Part shown: piece by piece, positions 33,818 to 42,153 of the stretch
Numbering within the stretch: position 1 is the first letter of the stretch
How the letters are laid out: every line of letters starts with the position of its first letter
From: Amycolatopsis pittospori
GTDB lineage: Bacteria; Actinomycetota; Actinomycetes; Mycobacteriales; Pseudonocardiaceae
Direction: 5' to 3'
Length of the DNA stretch: 64,000 bases
NCBI RefSeq assembly: GCF_013870525.1
Contig: NZ_JACBXD010000022.1
Coordinates: 1 to 64,000 of the forward strand
Notes under the pieces: generated by a model
What the model saw: the letters and a program-made list of their open reading frames with translations, nothing else
Told to the model about the DNA's origin: nothing
The model's database searches: none
Position numbers and translations under genes: made by a program

Positions 33818-35532
33818 TGCCGGAGTACACGACCAGCACGGCCTTTCTCGAAGCGCTGGGGGAGGCCGGGGTCCGGTACCTGTTCGCCAACCTCGGCAGC
33901 GATCACCCCGGGCTGATCGAGGCGTACGCGTTGGCGCGCGCCCAAGGCCGGGCGGACCGTTTCCCGGAGATCGTGATCTGTCCACATGAGAGTGTCGCAC
34001 TCTCGGCAGCGCAGGGATACGCCCAGGTCACCGGCGAACCGCAGGCCGTGGTGGTCCATGTGGACTGTGGCACGCAGAACGTCGGCGGAATGCTGCACAA
34101 CGCCGCCAAGGCGCGGATCCCGGTGCTGCTGTTCGCCGGTGCCTCCCCGGTGACCCAGGAGGGCGAGCTTCCCGGTGGGCGCAACGAGTTCATCCACTGG
34201 ATACAGGACGTGCACGATCAGCGGGGAATCGTCCGGGGCTACACCAAGTACGACAACGAGATCCGGACTGGGCACAACGTCAAACAACTGGTGCACCGGG
34301 CGTTGCAGATCGCCCGCAGCTCACCGGCCGGTCCGGTCTACCTGGTCGGCGCGCGCGAGGTGATGGAGCAGGTGCTCGACTCGCGGCCGGGGGTCCCGCT
34401 GCCCGCGGTGGAACCCGCGGTGCTGGCGCCGTCGACCGTGCGGCATATCGCGAAAGCCCTGACGACGGCCAAGAAGCCGGTGGTCGTCACCTCGTACGCC
34501 GGACGGGATCCCCTCGCCGTGCCGGAACTGGTCCGGCTCTGCGAACAGCTCGCGATCCCGGTGCTCGAATCGGTACCGACCTACGTCAATTTCCCGGCGT
34601 CGAATCCCTTGCACGCCGGGTACCAGTGGAACACCCGCGAACCGAATCCGGTGCTGGCCGAGGCGGACATGGTGCTGGTGCTCGGCAGCGACGTACCGTG
34701 GATCCCGGTGAGTAATCGTCCCGCGGCGGACGCGCGGGTGTTCGTCGTGGACATCGATCCGTTGAAGGAACAGATGCCACTGTGGCAGGTTCCCGCCGAA
34801 CTGTTCGCTTGCGCCGATCTTCGCGCCGCGCTCGGCCAGCTCGCCGACGCCGTCGCCACGAGCGAGATCGACGCCGAGCTGGTGGCGACGCGCCGGGCCG
34901 CCGCTGTCGCCGGGTACGAACGTCAGGGTGTCGAACGGAGCCTTGCGGAAACCGCGCTGCCGGACGAGATCACCCCGGAGTATCTCGTGTCCTGCGTGCG
35001 GGAAGCGATCACCGAGGACACCATCGTGCTCTCCGAGGCGATCACCGGATTCCAGGTGGTGAACGAACATCTGCGCCGGTCGGTACCCGGCACCCTGCTC
35101 GGATCGGGCGGCGGTTCGCTCGGCTGGCACGCGGGCGCGGCGATCGGCGTCAAATTGGCCGCGCCGGACAGCCTGGTGGTCTCGTTGGTCGGTGACGGCA
35201 CCTATCTCTTCGGCGTGCCGTCCTCGGCCCAGTGGGTGGCCCGTCGCTACGGCGCGCCGAGTCTGACGGTGATCATCGACAACCAGGGCTGGAAGGCGCC
35301 GAAACAGTCCACCCTCGCGGTACATCCCACCGGTGCGGCGGCACGGAACGACGATTTCGGTGTGAGCTTCGCGCCGTCGGCGGATCTGCCGGGGATCGCG
35401 ATGGCAGCGGGCGGCGCCTGGGGTCGCACGGTGGCGGATCCGGCGGAGTTGCCGGTGCTGCTGAAGGACGCGGTCGAGATGGTGCGGAGTGGACGCGGAG
35501 CAGTGCTGGCCGTGCGGTGTGAGCCGGTATGA
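33817..35532 (+). CDS. Thiamine diphosphate-dependent enzyme (acetolactate synthase-like)
   Basis: 571 aa. The ATG overlaps the upstream stop. Three ThDP-enzyme domains are visible: an N-terminal pyrimidine-binding domain with the catalytic Glu58 (PHESVALSAAQGYA), a central FAD/nucleotide-like domain (VVVTSYAGRDPL), and a C-terminal diphosphate-binding domain with GDGTYLFG through IIDNQGW, the GDG-x-N motif binding Mg and ThDP. The family includes acetolactate synthase, oxalyl-CoA decarboxylase and carboligases. No regulatory small subunit lies beside it, so a primary branched-chain amino acid role is unlikely. In a PKS cluster it could make an alpha-hydroxyketone or a decarboxylated precursor; the substrate is unknown. 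Confidence 0.88.
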   Translation: MPEYTTSTAFLEALGEAGVRYLFANLGSDHPGLIEAYALARAQGRADRFPEIVICPHESVALSAAQGYAQVTGEPQAVVVHVDCGTQNVGGMLHNAAKARIPVLLFAGASPVTQEGELPGGRNEFIHWIQDVHDQRGIVRGYTKYDNEIRTGHNVKQLVHRALQIARSSPAGPVYLVGAREVMEQVLDSRPGVPLPAVEPAVLAPSTVRHIAKALTTAKKPVVVTSYAGRDPLAVPELVRLCEQLAIPVLESVPTYVNFPASNPLHAGYQWNTREPNPVLAEADMVLVLGSDVPWIPVSNRPAADARVFVVDIDPLKEQMPLWQVPAELFACADLRAALGQLADAVATSEIDAELVATRRAAAVAGYERQGVERSLAETALPDEITPEYLVSCVREAITEDTIVLSEAITGFQVVNEHLRRSVPGTLLGSGGGSLGWHAGAAIGVKLAAPDSLVVSLVGDGTYLFGVPSSAQWVARRYGAPSLTVIIDNQGWKAPKQSTLAVHPTGAAARNDDFGVSFAPSADLPGIAMAAGGAWGRTVADPAELPVLLKDAVEMVRSGRGAVLAVRCEPV

Positions 35533-35539
35533 GGAACGG

Positions 35540-36721
35540 GTGAGGCCCTGGATCGTCGCGCTGGGGCGCGACCTGAATCCGCTGGCCGGTGCGGCGCTGC
35601 CTCGGCATGCCCGGCTCGGGTGGGCGCCGCACCTGCTGGTGTCCGCCATCGCCGTGGTGCTCGGGGTGGGGAGCTGCGCGCGGCTGTCGCAGATCGATCC
35701 GGCATGGACGCTCGCCGGTGTGCTGCACGGCGTACCGCTGCTGGCCTGTCTTTACCGTCCGCTGGCGGGCGTCTGGCTTTCGCTGGTGCTGAACCCGGTG
35801 CTCAGCGAGGCGATGTGGACGGAGGTTAGCCTGCTGTCGCATCTGTGCGTGCTCGCCTTCGCCGGCTGGCGGGTGCGGCCGCGAGTGCTGCTGGAGATCT
35901 GGATCCTCACGCTCGCCGCCGGTCTCGTGCTCCGCCTCCCGGCCGCCGAAGACCTCGCCGACGTCGAGGAGATGACCGCGTTGTCCGCCGTGGTGCTGAT
36001 CGCCGCGGGTGCCCTGCGCAGCCGCGGCGAGGCGTGGCGGCGCCTTGCCGAGCAGCTCGACATCAACGCCACCGAACGGAAACGCCGCGCGGTACTCGAG
36101 GAACGCAGCCGGATCGCGCGCGAGCTGCACGATGTGCTGGCGCACCACATGTCGGTGATCGCGATCCTCGCCGAGGCCGCGCCCTATCGGGTGGCAGCCT
36201 CGCCCGAGCCGCTGACCAGGAGTTTCGCCACCATTCGTGATCACGCGCAGGACGCGCTCGACGAGGTCCGCCGGGTTCTGGGCGTTCTTCGCGCCGAGGG
36301 CGGAAGTCCGGACTCCCAGCCGCAGCCGAGTCTGCGACGCCTTCCGGAGTTGATCGCCGGGGTGCGGGAGGCCGGCCTGGCCGTGACCACCGTGGTCACC
36401 GGCGAGCCCGGCGCCCTGCCGTCCGGACTCGAGCTGTCCGCCTACCGGATCATCCAGGAAGGGCTCAACAACGTGATGCGGCACGCACCGGACGCGGCGG
36501 TCCGGGTGGACTTGGAATACCGGCATGAGGAGGTGCGGCTCCAAGTGGTCAACGGCCCGGGTGGCCCCGGTTCGGGCGGGGCGGGCTCCGGGCACGGTGT
36601 GGTCGGCATGCGGGAACGGGTGGGCATGCTCAGGGGGTCGCTGGAGGTCGGCGCGACGCCGGAGGGTGGCTATCGGGTGTCGGCGGTCTTGCCGGTGCCG
36701 CCGGGGGAGGGGACATGCTGA
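35540..36721 (+). CDS. Sensor histidine kinase, NarL/DesK-type
   Basis: 393 aa from GTG 35540, with GAGGA just upstream and only 7 bp after the ThDP gene; an in-frame GTG at 35519 lacks an RBS. About four or five hydrophobic membrane segments (residues about 28-155) are followed by a dimerisation helix with the phospho-acceptor His197 in ARELHDVLAHH. The HATPase_c domain shows EGLNNVMRHA (N box) and GSGHGVVGMRERV (G box). This is the HisKA_3 type that pairs with NarL regulators. The downstream regulator overlaps by 7 bp. It probably senses an envelope or small-molecule signal; the position right after the biosynthetic genes suggests cluster control. Confidence 0.92.
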   Translation: MRPWIVALGRDLNPLAGAALPRHARLGWAPHLLVSAIAVVLGVGSCARLSQIDPAWTLAGVLHGVPLLACLYRPLAGVWLSLVLNPVLSEAMWTEVSLLSHLCVLAFAGWRVRPRVLLEIWILTLAAGLVLRLPAAEDLADVEEMTALSAVVLIAAGALRSRGEAWRRLAEQLDINATERKRRAVLEERSRIARELHDVLAHHMSVIAILAEAAPYRVAASPEPLTRSFATIRDHAQDALDEVRRVLGVLRAEGGSPDSQPQPSLRRLPELIAGVREAGLAVTTVVTGEPGALPSGLELSAYRIIQEGLNNVMRHAPDAAVRVDLEYRHEEVRLQVVNGPGGPGSGGAGSGHGVVGMRERVGMLRGSLEVGATPEGGYRVSAVLPVPPGEGTC

Positions 36722-37371
36722 TTCGGGTCCTGATCGCCGACGATCAGGAGTTGGTCAGGGAAGGGCTTTCGGTGGTGCTGTCCGCACAGCCCGACATCGA
36801 GGTCGTCGGTGAGGCCGTCGACGGGCGGCACGCGGTGGAGCAGGTCGGCACGCTGGCCCCGGATCTGGTGCTGATGGACATCCGCATGCCGGTGCTCGAT
36901 GGCTTGCGGGCCACCCGGATGATCACCGACCGGGACGCTACGAAGGTTCTCGTGCTGACCACCTTCGACTTGGACGAGTACGTCTATGAGGCGTTGCGGG
37001 CGGGCGCCAGCGGGTTCCTGCTGAAGGACGCTTCCGCCAGGACACTCGCGGAAGCGGTCCGGGTGGTCGCCACCGGCGGTGCGTTGCTCTCGCCCTCGGT
37101 GACCAAGCGGTTGATCGTCGAGTTCGCTCGGCAGGGGCCGATGCGCCTGTCGAGCAGGCAGCGCGTCGAGGAACTCACCGATCGCGAGACCGACGTGCTC
37201 TCTCTGCTGGCCCGCGGGTGCTCCAACGCGGAGATCGCCGCGGACCTGGGTATCGCCGAGCAGACGGTGAAAACGCACGTCGGCCGGATTCTCGGCAAGC
37301 TCGAGCTGCGGGACCGTACTCAGGCGGTGATCTTCGCCTACGAGACCGGCCTGGTCCTGCCGGGCTGCTGA
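36715..37371 (+). CDS. NarL/FixJ-family response regulator
   Basis: 218 aa, ATG preceded by GGGGGAGGGG. Receiver domain with the phospho-acceptor Asp55 in LVLMDIRMP, acidic pair DD near residues 10-11 and Lys in LLKDAS. A C-terminal LuxR helix-turn-helix (about 150-210) carries LTDRETDVLSLLARG and the recognition helix NAEIAADLG...TVKTHV. Cognate partner of the overlapping histidine kinase. It likely controls transcription of the polyketide genes or of an unlinked target; binding sites cannot be deduced here. It ends 15 bp before the foreign RHS fragment, which marks the edge of the polyketide region. Confidence 0.94.
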   Translation: MLIRVLIADDQELVREGLSVVLSAQPDIEVVGEAVDGRHAVEQVGTLAPDLVLMDIRMPVLDGLRATRMITDRDATKVLVLTTFDLDEYVYEALRAGASGFLLKDASARTLAEAVRVVATGGALLSPSVTKRLIVEFARQGPMRLSSRQRVEELTDRETDVLSLLARGCSNAEIAADLGIAEQTVKTHVGRILGKLELRDRTQAVIFAYETGLVLPGC

Positions 37372-37386
37372 GCAACGAGACAAAGT

Positions 37387-38895
37387 GTGCCGGCGGAGTC
37401 GGGCGTGGTGGTGGCCATGCCGGTTTCCACCCTCGCGGTGCCTCCCGCCTCGGCGGTACAGGAACTGCCGCTGCCGGGGTTCGGCGACATCGTGGTCCAG
37501 TCCCGCACCGACTCCGGCGCCGGAACGACCGTGAGATCATTCCACGCCGCTGACGGCGACCGGCTCGTCCGCCGCGACCCGACCGGGACGACCCTGTACC
37601 TCGGGCCACAGGAAGTGCGGCTCGACAAAGCGAGCGGGACCGCGACTACCACCCGCTACTACACCCACGGCGGCCTGACCATCGCGATGCGCTCGGCCGG
37701 TACCCTGAGCTGGCTAGCCGGCGACCATCAAGGGACTACGCAGGTCGCGATCAACGCCAACGACCTGACGGTCAGGCAAAGACGCCAAACGCCGTTCGGA
37801 GCCCAGCGTGGTCCGGCTGTCTCGATGCCTGGCGAACGTGCCTTCGTCGGTGGCACGAACGACGCTTCCACCGGCCTGCTCCATCTCGGGGCCCGTGACT
37901 ACGACGCCGACCTAGGCCGGTTCATCTCTCTCGACCCGATCATGCGGCCGACCGACCCACAGCAGATCAACGGCTACAACTATGCGAACAACTCCCCGGT
38001 CAGCCTGAGTGACCCAAGTGGCACGGAGCCGTGCCGCACCAACTGCGACTGTATGTACACCGGCAACTGCGGCGGTGGCAGCGGCGGATGGACACCTCCA
38101 GTGGCCCCACCTCCGTCACCCAAGGACACGAAGCATGCCTACCCGACCTCGGTGGGCAAAGACACGCCCAAGATGTCGCCGAAACAGCGTCGCGCGACGT
38201 GGGAGAACCGCTTCTCTTCCTGGAAACACCTACCGGTCGCTCAACGCCCCGCCGACTTTGCCCAGTTCGAATTCGCCTTCTGTTCTGAGTTCCCTGACGT
38301 CCGCAGCTGCGATCCCAGCCCGCCTGGTTGGGAGGAAACTCTCCAGGCGGCGATCTTCTTCTTGCCTTGGGGTGGGGCTGCCAGAATCGGTGGAGAGCTG
38401 GTAGCTGCGGCGGTCGGCGCCCGGGCAAGCTCTGTCATAGCTGGTGGCACCATACCTGCCGGAGCGAGAACCTTCAGCGCGGCCAACGCTGGGCGAGGTG
38501 CCGGATTCGCCGAAGATGCAGGCAGGGGAGGAGGCGGGTTTCGAGCTCCGAATCCGGCGTTTCCCCCCGATGCGCGAGTGATGGGCGCGATGAAGGAGCA
38601 GCCAATCAATGTGTTCGGATTCGATTGTTCTGAAATTGCCACAAATCTTCAGCGAGCTGCCGGGGGTGAAGGGAAGGTTGTCTCGTTCAAAGGTGCGGGA
38701 GATGACCTGCTGGTTCGAGAGGGAAGCTCGGTCAGCAACTACTCTTACCACCATGTGTATACCGACGGGCGCTACGCGTATGATCCTCGCATGAGTGCGG
38801 ATGCCATACCGTGGGGAGACTATATGCGAACGATGAAATCATTGAATCCGGGCTTGCGCTGGGGTAACCCTGGATTCGCGGGGATGTTCTCGTGA
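37387..38895 (+). CDS. RHS-repeat polymorphic toxin, truncated, papain-like C-terminal domain
   Basis: 502 aa from GTG. Only the last YD/RHS repeat and the RHS core are present (HLGARDYDADLGRFISLDP and YNYANNSPVSLSDPSG, residues about 160-218). Intact actinomycete RHS toxins are several times longer and carry a signal peptide, which is missing. After a Pro/Gly-rich linker the C-terminal about 110 residues are a variable toxin module: Cys414 (FDCSEIATNL), His455/456 (YHHVYTDG) and Asp466 (YDPR). The spacing matches papain-fold toxins that act as peptidases, deamidases or transglutaminase-like enzymes. The gene may be a displaced 3' cassette rather than a secreted effector. GC drops in its last third, a sign of transfer. 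It overlaps the next gene by GTGA. Confidence 0.82.
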   Translation: MPAESGVVVAMPVSTLAVPPASAVQELPLPGFGDIVVQSRTDSGAGTTVRSFHAADGDRLVRRDPTGTTLYLGPQEVRLDKASGTATTTRYYTHGGLTIAMRSAGTLSWLAGDHQGTTQVAINANDLTVRQRRQTPFGAQRGPAVSMPGERAFVGGTNDASTGLLHLGARDYDADLGRFISLDPIMRPTDPQQINGYNYANNSPVSLSDPSGTEPCRTNCDCMYTGNCGGGSGGWTPPVAPPPSPKDTKHAYPTSVGKDTPKMSPKQRRATWENRFSSWKHLPVAQRPADFAQFEFAFCSEFPDVRSCDPSPPGWEETLQAAIFFLPWGGAARIGGELVAAAVGARASSVIAGGTIPAGARTFSAANAGRGAGFAEDAGRGGGGFRAPNPAFPPDARVMGAMKEQPINVFGFDCSEIATNLQRAAGGEGKVVSFKGAGDDLLVREGSSVSNYSYHHVYTDGRYAYDPRMSADAIPWGDYMRTMKSLNPGLRWGNPGFAGMFS

Positions 38896-39269
38896 TTGAT
38901 AGCAAGATTGTGGTCGAGTCGCTTACCGTGCACGGCATGGTGGGATGGTATCGAATTTCGGTGGGGCGCGATAAGTTGAGCGGGCTTATCAATCCACCCC
39001 TTGTTGTCTGGCGCTATGTAGAGCCTGATGAGCGTGTGAAAAGTAAGCTCAGGTCTTGCGTTGAAGAATTTAGCGGAAATGTTAAGTGGTCGATGAATTT
39101 GAACGGCGTTAACTGGACTCTGATGCCAGTAGTTCTTCAGGATGAATTTGATAACGCTGACCCGACTTATGTTGATGTTGTAGCCGACCTTGCTCATGCT
39201 GATCAAGAGTTTTGCAAATTGGCTAATGAGGACTTGGTCGACTTGCTTGAGAACATTAGGAAGATTTAG
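38892..39269 (+). CDS. Putative immunity protein for the adjacent RHS toxin
   Basis: 125 aa. The GTG overlaps the toxin stop by 4 bp. No family is recognised. The protein is acidic and soluble-looking with no signal peptide. Codon use is markedly AT-richer (many third-position A/T) than the host genes, as is common for immunity genes exchanged with toxin tips. Position directly after a toxin C-terminus and size fit an immunity protein that neutralises the papain-like domain. The function is inferred from context only. Confidence 0.65.
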   Translation: MIDSKIVVESLTVHGMVGWYRISVGRDKLSGLINPPLVVWRYVEPDERVKSKLRSCVEEFSGNVKWSMNLNGVNWTLMPVVLQDEFDNADPTYVDVVADLAHADQEFCKLANEDLVDLLENIRKI

Positions 39270-40264
39270 GGGTCGGTTGTCTCGCCCTGTACTGACGATC
39301 TCTGCGATGCGGCGTGCGCCGAGAGTTGTGTGCTGTCGGACAGGGGCGAGCTCCGCGAGACAGTTGACCGGCTGTTGGAGCAGCAGCGCCTTGCGGATAG
39401 TCGCCGAGTCGTGGTCGCGTTCGGTTGTGAAGAGTCTGCGGTGTGGGTCGCGCCGTTGGTTGCGCCCGCGGTAGACCTGACGGTCGTGGCGTTGCTCTTG
39501 GCGATTCGCCGCTTGGCGGCACATGGAGCGGGTCCTTGTTTTCGCGAGCGCGGTGACTGTTGGCGTTGAACGTGCCGAGCTGCTGATCGCAGGAGAGATT
39601 TGCTTGCCGTCGCCGAGGGGTAGCGCCTGGGTGAGGGGCAGGCTCAGGCTTTGCCGGACGCCGGGGCGCGGCGATGTGGTGCCGTAGCGCTGATCTGGAC
39701 ACACTCGTGACGACGGTGAAGCGTAGTCATCATCAGGTCCGGATAGCGCATTTGACGCTCGCTGGCAGCCCGTCGGCGGACCTATCCAAGTGTATAACGT
39801 CATGCACGCGGCGGCTTCGTCATTCTTGCCGAGCACTGTCGATAATCCGCCGGTTGGGAATCGGCACTTATAATTCAGTGAATTTGTCCGCGCGAGCGGG
39901 TTGCTGGAAGCCGTGACTCGTCAACCGTTCGTGCGAAAAATCCGAAATTCTCCGATTTTCAGGCCCGCGAGAACCGGCAACGTGAATCTTTACCGCGAAA
40001 CCCGTTCTGAATGTAAGTAATTCACCTGAGGCCGTGGGCCTCACTGCGACGTCAAGCCCGCGTCTCAAAGAGCACTATCTCGTGCGGTAGAATCACGCTT
40101 CTGGGTGTTGACGTAAGACTCAAACTCTGAAGTTGGCGCATCCGTCGAGGTCGACGGGTTCCTGGGGTTACCCGTGTGGGTGCCGAGCTGGGCGATGTGG
40201 CCGGAGCGTAGTGACGCGGGGCGCAGCTGCGGGGTTCTCAAACTTGGCTATGGGGGTTCATCAC
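39270..40264 (+). other. About 1 kb without a recognisable gene, lower GC
   Basis: Several short open frames exist on both strands but none has convincing codon bias, an RBS or a recognisable motif. A plus-strand 79-aa frame (39330-39569) and an overlapping minus-strand frame covering 39270-39830 could be remnants of mobile DNA. The segment 39700-40120 is noticeably AT-rich for this genome. A TATAAT at 39869-39874 and a TAGAAT at about 40088 could be -10 elements for the membrane glycosyltransferase, but no good -35 lies at proper distance. I see no tRNA or insertion-sequence ends. Confidence 0.5.
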
Positions 40265-42028
40265 GTGAGCAGTGTTAAGGTGACCGACCCGCCCTCGGTG
40301 GCGGAACCAGACCGCGCCCAGGCGCGGTCGATGGGTAACGGCCGTGCGTTCGTGCGTCGAGACTTCCTTGGCGCTTTTGCCTCCGTCATCGCTGGCACGG
40401 CGCTGATCGCCGTCCACGCGAGTTTCTACGGCAACTGGATGATCGACGACGCGGCTATCACCTTCGCCTATTCCCGCAACCTCGCCGACGGATTCGGACC
40501 GGTGCTGCAGCCTGGAGTTGAGCCGGTCGAGGGCTTCTCGAACCCGGTGTGGATGCTGCTGCTGGCCTTCGGGAAGCTGGTCGGCCTGTTCGACCACGGC
40601 ACGGTCTTCGGTGTGCCCGACTACGTCCTGTTCCCTAAGGGGCTGGCGCTGCTGTGCTGCGCGGCCATCCTGACCTTGGTCTACGTCGCGGCGAAGCGTG
40701 TGACGCCGCGGCCGGCTCTGGTCACCCTGATCGCCGGCGTGGCGCTCGCCGTTAACTCCTCGTTCATCATCTGGTGCTTCTCCGGCTTGGAGAACTCGGT
40801 CTACGCCCTCGTGGCCACTGCGCTCGCCGTGGTCATCTTGTGCGGCGTGAACTCTGGCACTCTTCTGACCACGAAAATCGCCGTGTCGACCGGTGCGCTC
40901 GCCGCACTCGCAGGACTGAGCCGTCCGGACGGTGTCATCTACGCGGCCGCGTTCCCGATCGTGGTCGCGTTGTTCACCCGCCGCGGTGGCCTCCCCGCCG
41001 CTATCCGGGCTGTACTGCTGTCCGCCGCTGGGTTCATCGTTCCCTTCGGAGGCTATCTGCTGTTCCGCTGGATCGAGTACGGACGCCTGCTGCCCAACAC
41101 TGCGATCGCCAAGGCACAACCGCTCCCGACCATCGAGGACATCGCGAAGGCCGGAACGGTTCTTCAGTACGCGGGTTGGTTGTTGGTCGCGGTCGCGATC
41201 GTCTGCCTCGCGCTGGTGATGCAGAAGCCGTCCAAGCTCCGCGCGAGCATGGTGGCGCTCCTGGTCCCGTTCGGCTTGTCGGTGGTCGCCTTCTGCGTGC
41301 TCCAAGCCGACTGGATGGGACAGCTGCGGTTCGCCACCCCGATCTGGGCCCTCGGCACGCTCGGTGGGGCGATCGTGATCGTTGAGACGGTACGGAAGGC
41401 GCGTATCCGCGGACGGGCCCTGTTGGCATGTGCGCTCGTCGTCGCGACAGTGTCGTCGGTCAGTGGCTTCTATACCCAAGGCAAGAGCTACCGCGCAGCC
41501 CCGAAGACACCGTTCTGCAGCGTTGTCGAGCGTGATGCCAGGGTCGCCAACGGCGTTGCGGATCTCCTGAAGTTGCCGAACTCGGCGAAGATCGGCGTGA
41601 TCGACCTCGGCGGGATGGCGTTGGTCAGCAGGCTCCAGGTGATCGACCTCGCCGGTCTCGCCGACCGAGTCATCGCCGACTATCTGCGCACAGCCGATTT
41701 CGCGGGCGAGCGGCAGTACGTCTTCAACGAGGTCCGGCCTGAACTCATCTCGCTCATCGGCACATGGGACACGACGCTCGGCTTCGCCCAGGATCCGCGA
41801 TTCGCGCAGGAGTACGAGGTGCTCTACCGCAGCCCTCGGAACGCGGCCGCGTTTGGTGATGTCGGGGTGTGGGTACGCAAGGACCTCGTGCGCAACGACT
41901 CCGCGCTGCTGGCCGAGGCACAGAACTACGTCACCATCGAGACCGGGAAAGTCGTCGCATCCAACTCGGTTGCGCACCTGCGGTCCTGCGGGGACAGGCT
42001 TCGCCCCGGCCAGACACCCACTCCTTGA
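40265..42028 (+). CDS. GT-C membrane glycosyltransferase, AftB-like arabinofuranosyltransferase
   Basis: 587 aa from GTG 40265, with GGGGG 7 nt upstream; longer in-frame starts exist back to 40133 but lack an RBS. After a first transmembrane helix (about residues 35-55) comes an extracytoplasmic loop with the IDDAAITFAYSRNLADGFG and GVEPVEGFSNPVW motifs. These are strongly reminiscent of AftB-type terminal arabinofuranosyltransferases, which use decaprenylphosphoryl-arabinose; the DD pair is the likely catalytic site. About nine to ten membrane helices follow, then a C-terminal extracytoplasmic domain from about 430. It would decorate wall arabinan or another surface glycan. It is flanked by foreign-looking DNA on its left and stands alone on its strand. 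The exact acceptor is unknown. Confidence 0.75.
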   Translation: MSSVKVTDPPSVAEPDRAQARSMGNGRAFVRRDFLGAFASVIAGTALIAVHASFYGNWMIDDAAITFAYSRNLADGFGPVLQPGVEPVEGFSNPVWMLLLAFGKLVGLFDHGTVFGVPDYVLFPKGLALLCCAAILTLVYVAAKRVTPRPALVTLIAGVALAVNSSFIIWCFSGLENSVYALVATALAVVILCGVNSGTLLTTKIAVSTGALAALAGLSRPDGVIYAAAFPIVVALFTRRGGLPAAIRAVLLSAAGFIVPFGGYLLFRWIEYGRLLPNTAIAKAQPLPTIEDIAKAGTVLQYAGWLLVAVAIVCLALVMQKPSKLRASMVALLVPFGLSVVAFCVLQADWMGQLRFATPIWALGTLGGAIVIVETVRKARIRGRALLACALVVATVSSVSGFYTQGKSYRAAPKTPFCSVVERDARVANGVADLLKLPNSAKIGVIDLGGMALVSRLQVIDLAGLADRVIADYLRTADFAGERQYVFNEVRPELISLIGTWDTTLGFAQDPRFAQEYEVLYRSPRNAAAFGDVGVWVRKDLVRNDSALLAEAQNYVTIETGKVVASNSVAHLRSCGDRLRPGQTPTP

Positions 42029-42064
42029 CCTGTAACGGTGCCCAATTCTGGGGGCTTCGCTGGG

Positions 42065-42124
42065 CGCAGCCGCTATCTCGTGGTAGCGCCGCGTCTTCTG
42101 CGGCTGCGTTCCTCGCTGGGGAAC
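42065..42124. terminator. Possible hairpin terminator between convergent genes
   Basis: CGCAGCCG (42065-42072) can pair with CGGCTGCG (42101-42108), and a second small hairpin GTTCC/GGAAC lies at 42108-42124. The pair sits between the glycosyltransferase and the convergent minus-strand gene. The loop of the first is long, so this is only a candidate. Confidence 0.35.
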
Positions 42125-42153
42125 TCCGCGCCAGGTGCCGTTGCTCGGCCGGA

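Noticed and set aside
27304..37371. Assigning the cluster to a named known polyketide
   Set aside because: Upstream modules are outside the window, and gene content alone does not identify a product.
38820..39836. A 338-codon minus-strand frame across the immunity gene and the low-GC segment
   Set aside because: No recognisable domain, poor codon bias and overlap with the better supported immunity gene; kept only as a possible remnant.
39846..39874. TATAAT as a firm sigma-70 promoter
   Set aside because: No acceptable -35 hexamer at 16-18 bp upstream, and the nearest credible gene starts about 390 bp downstream.
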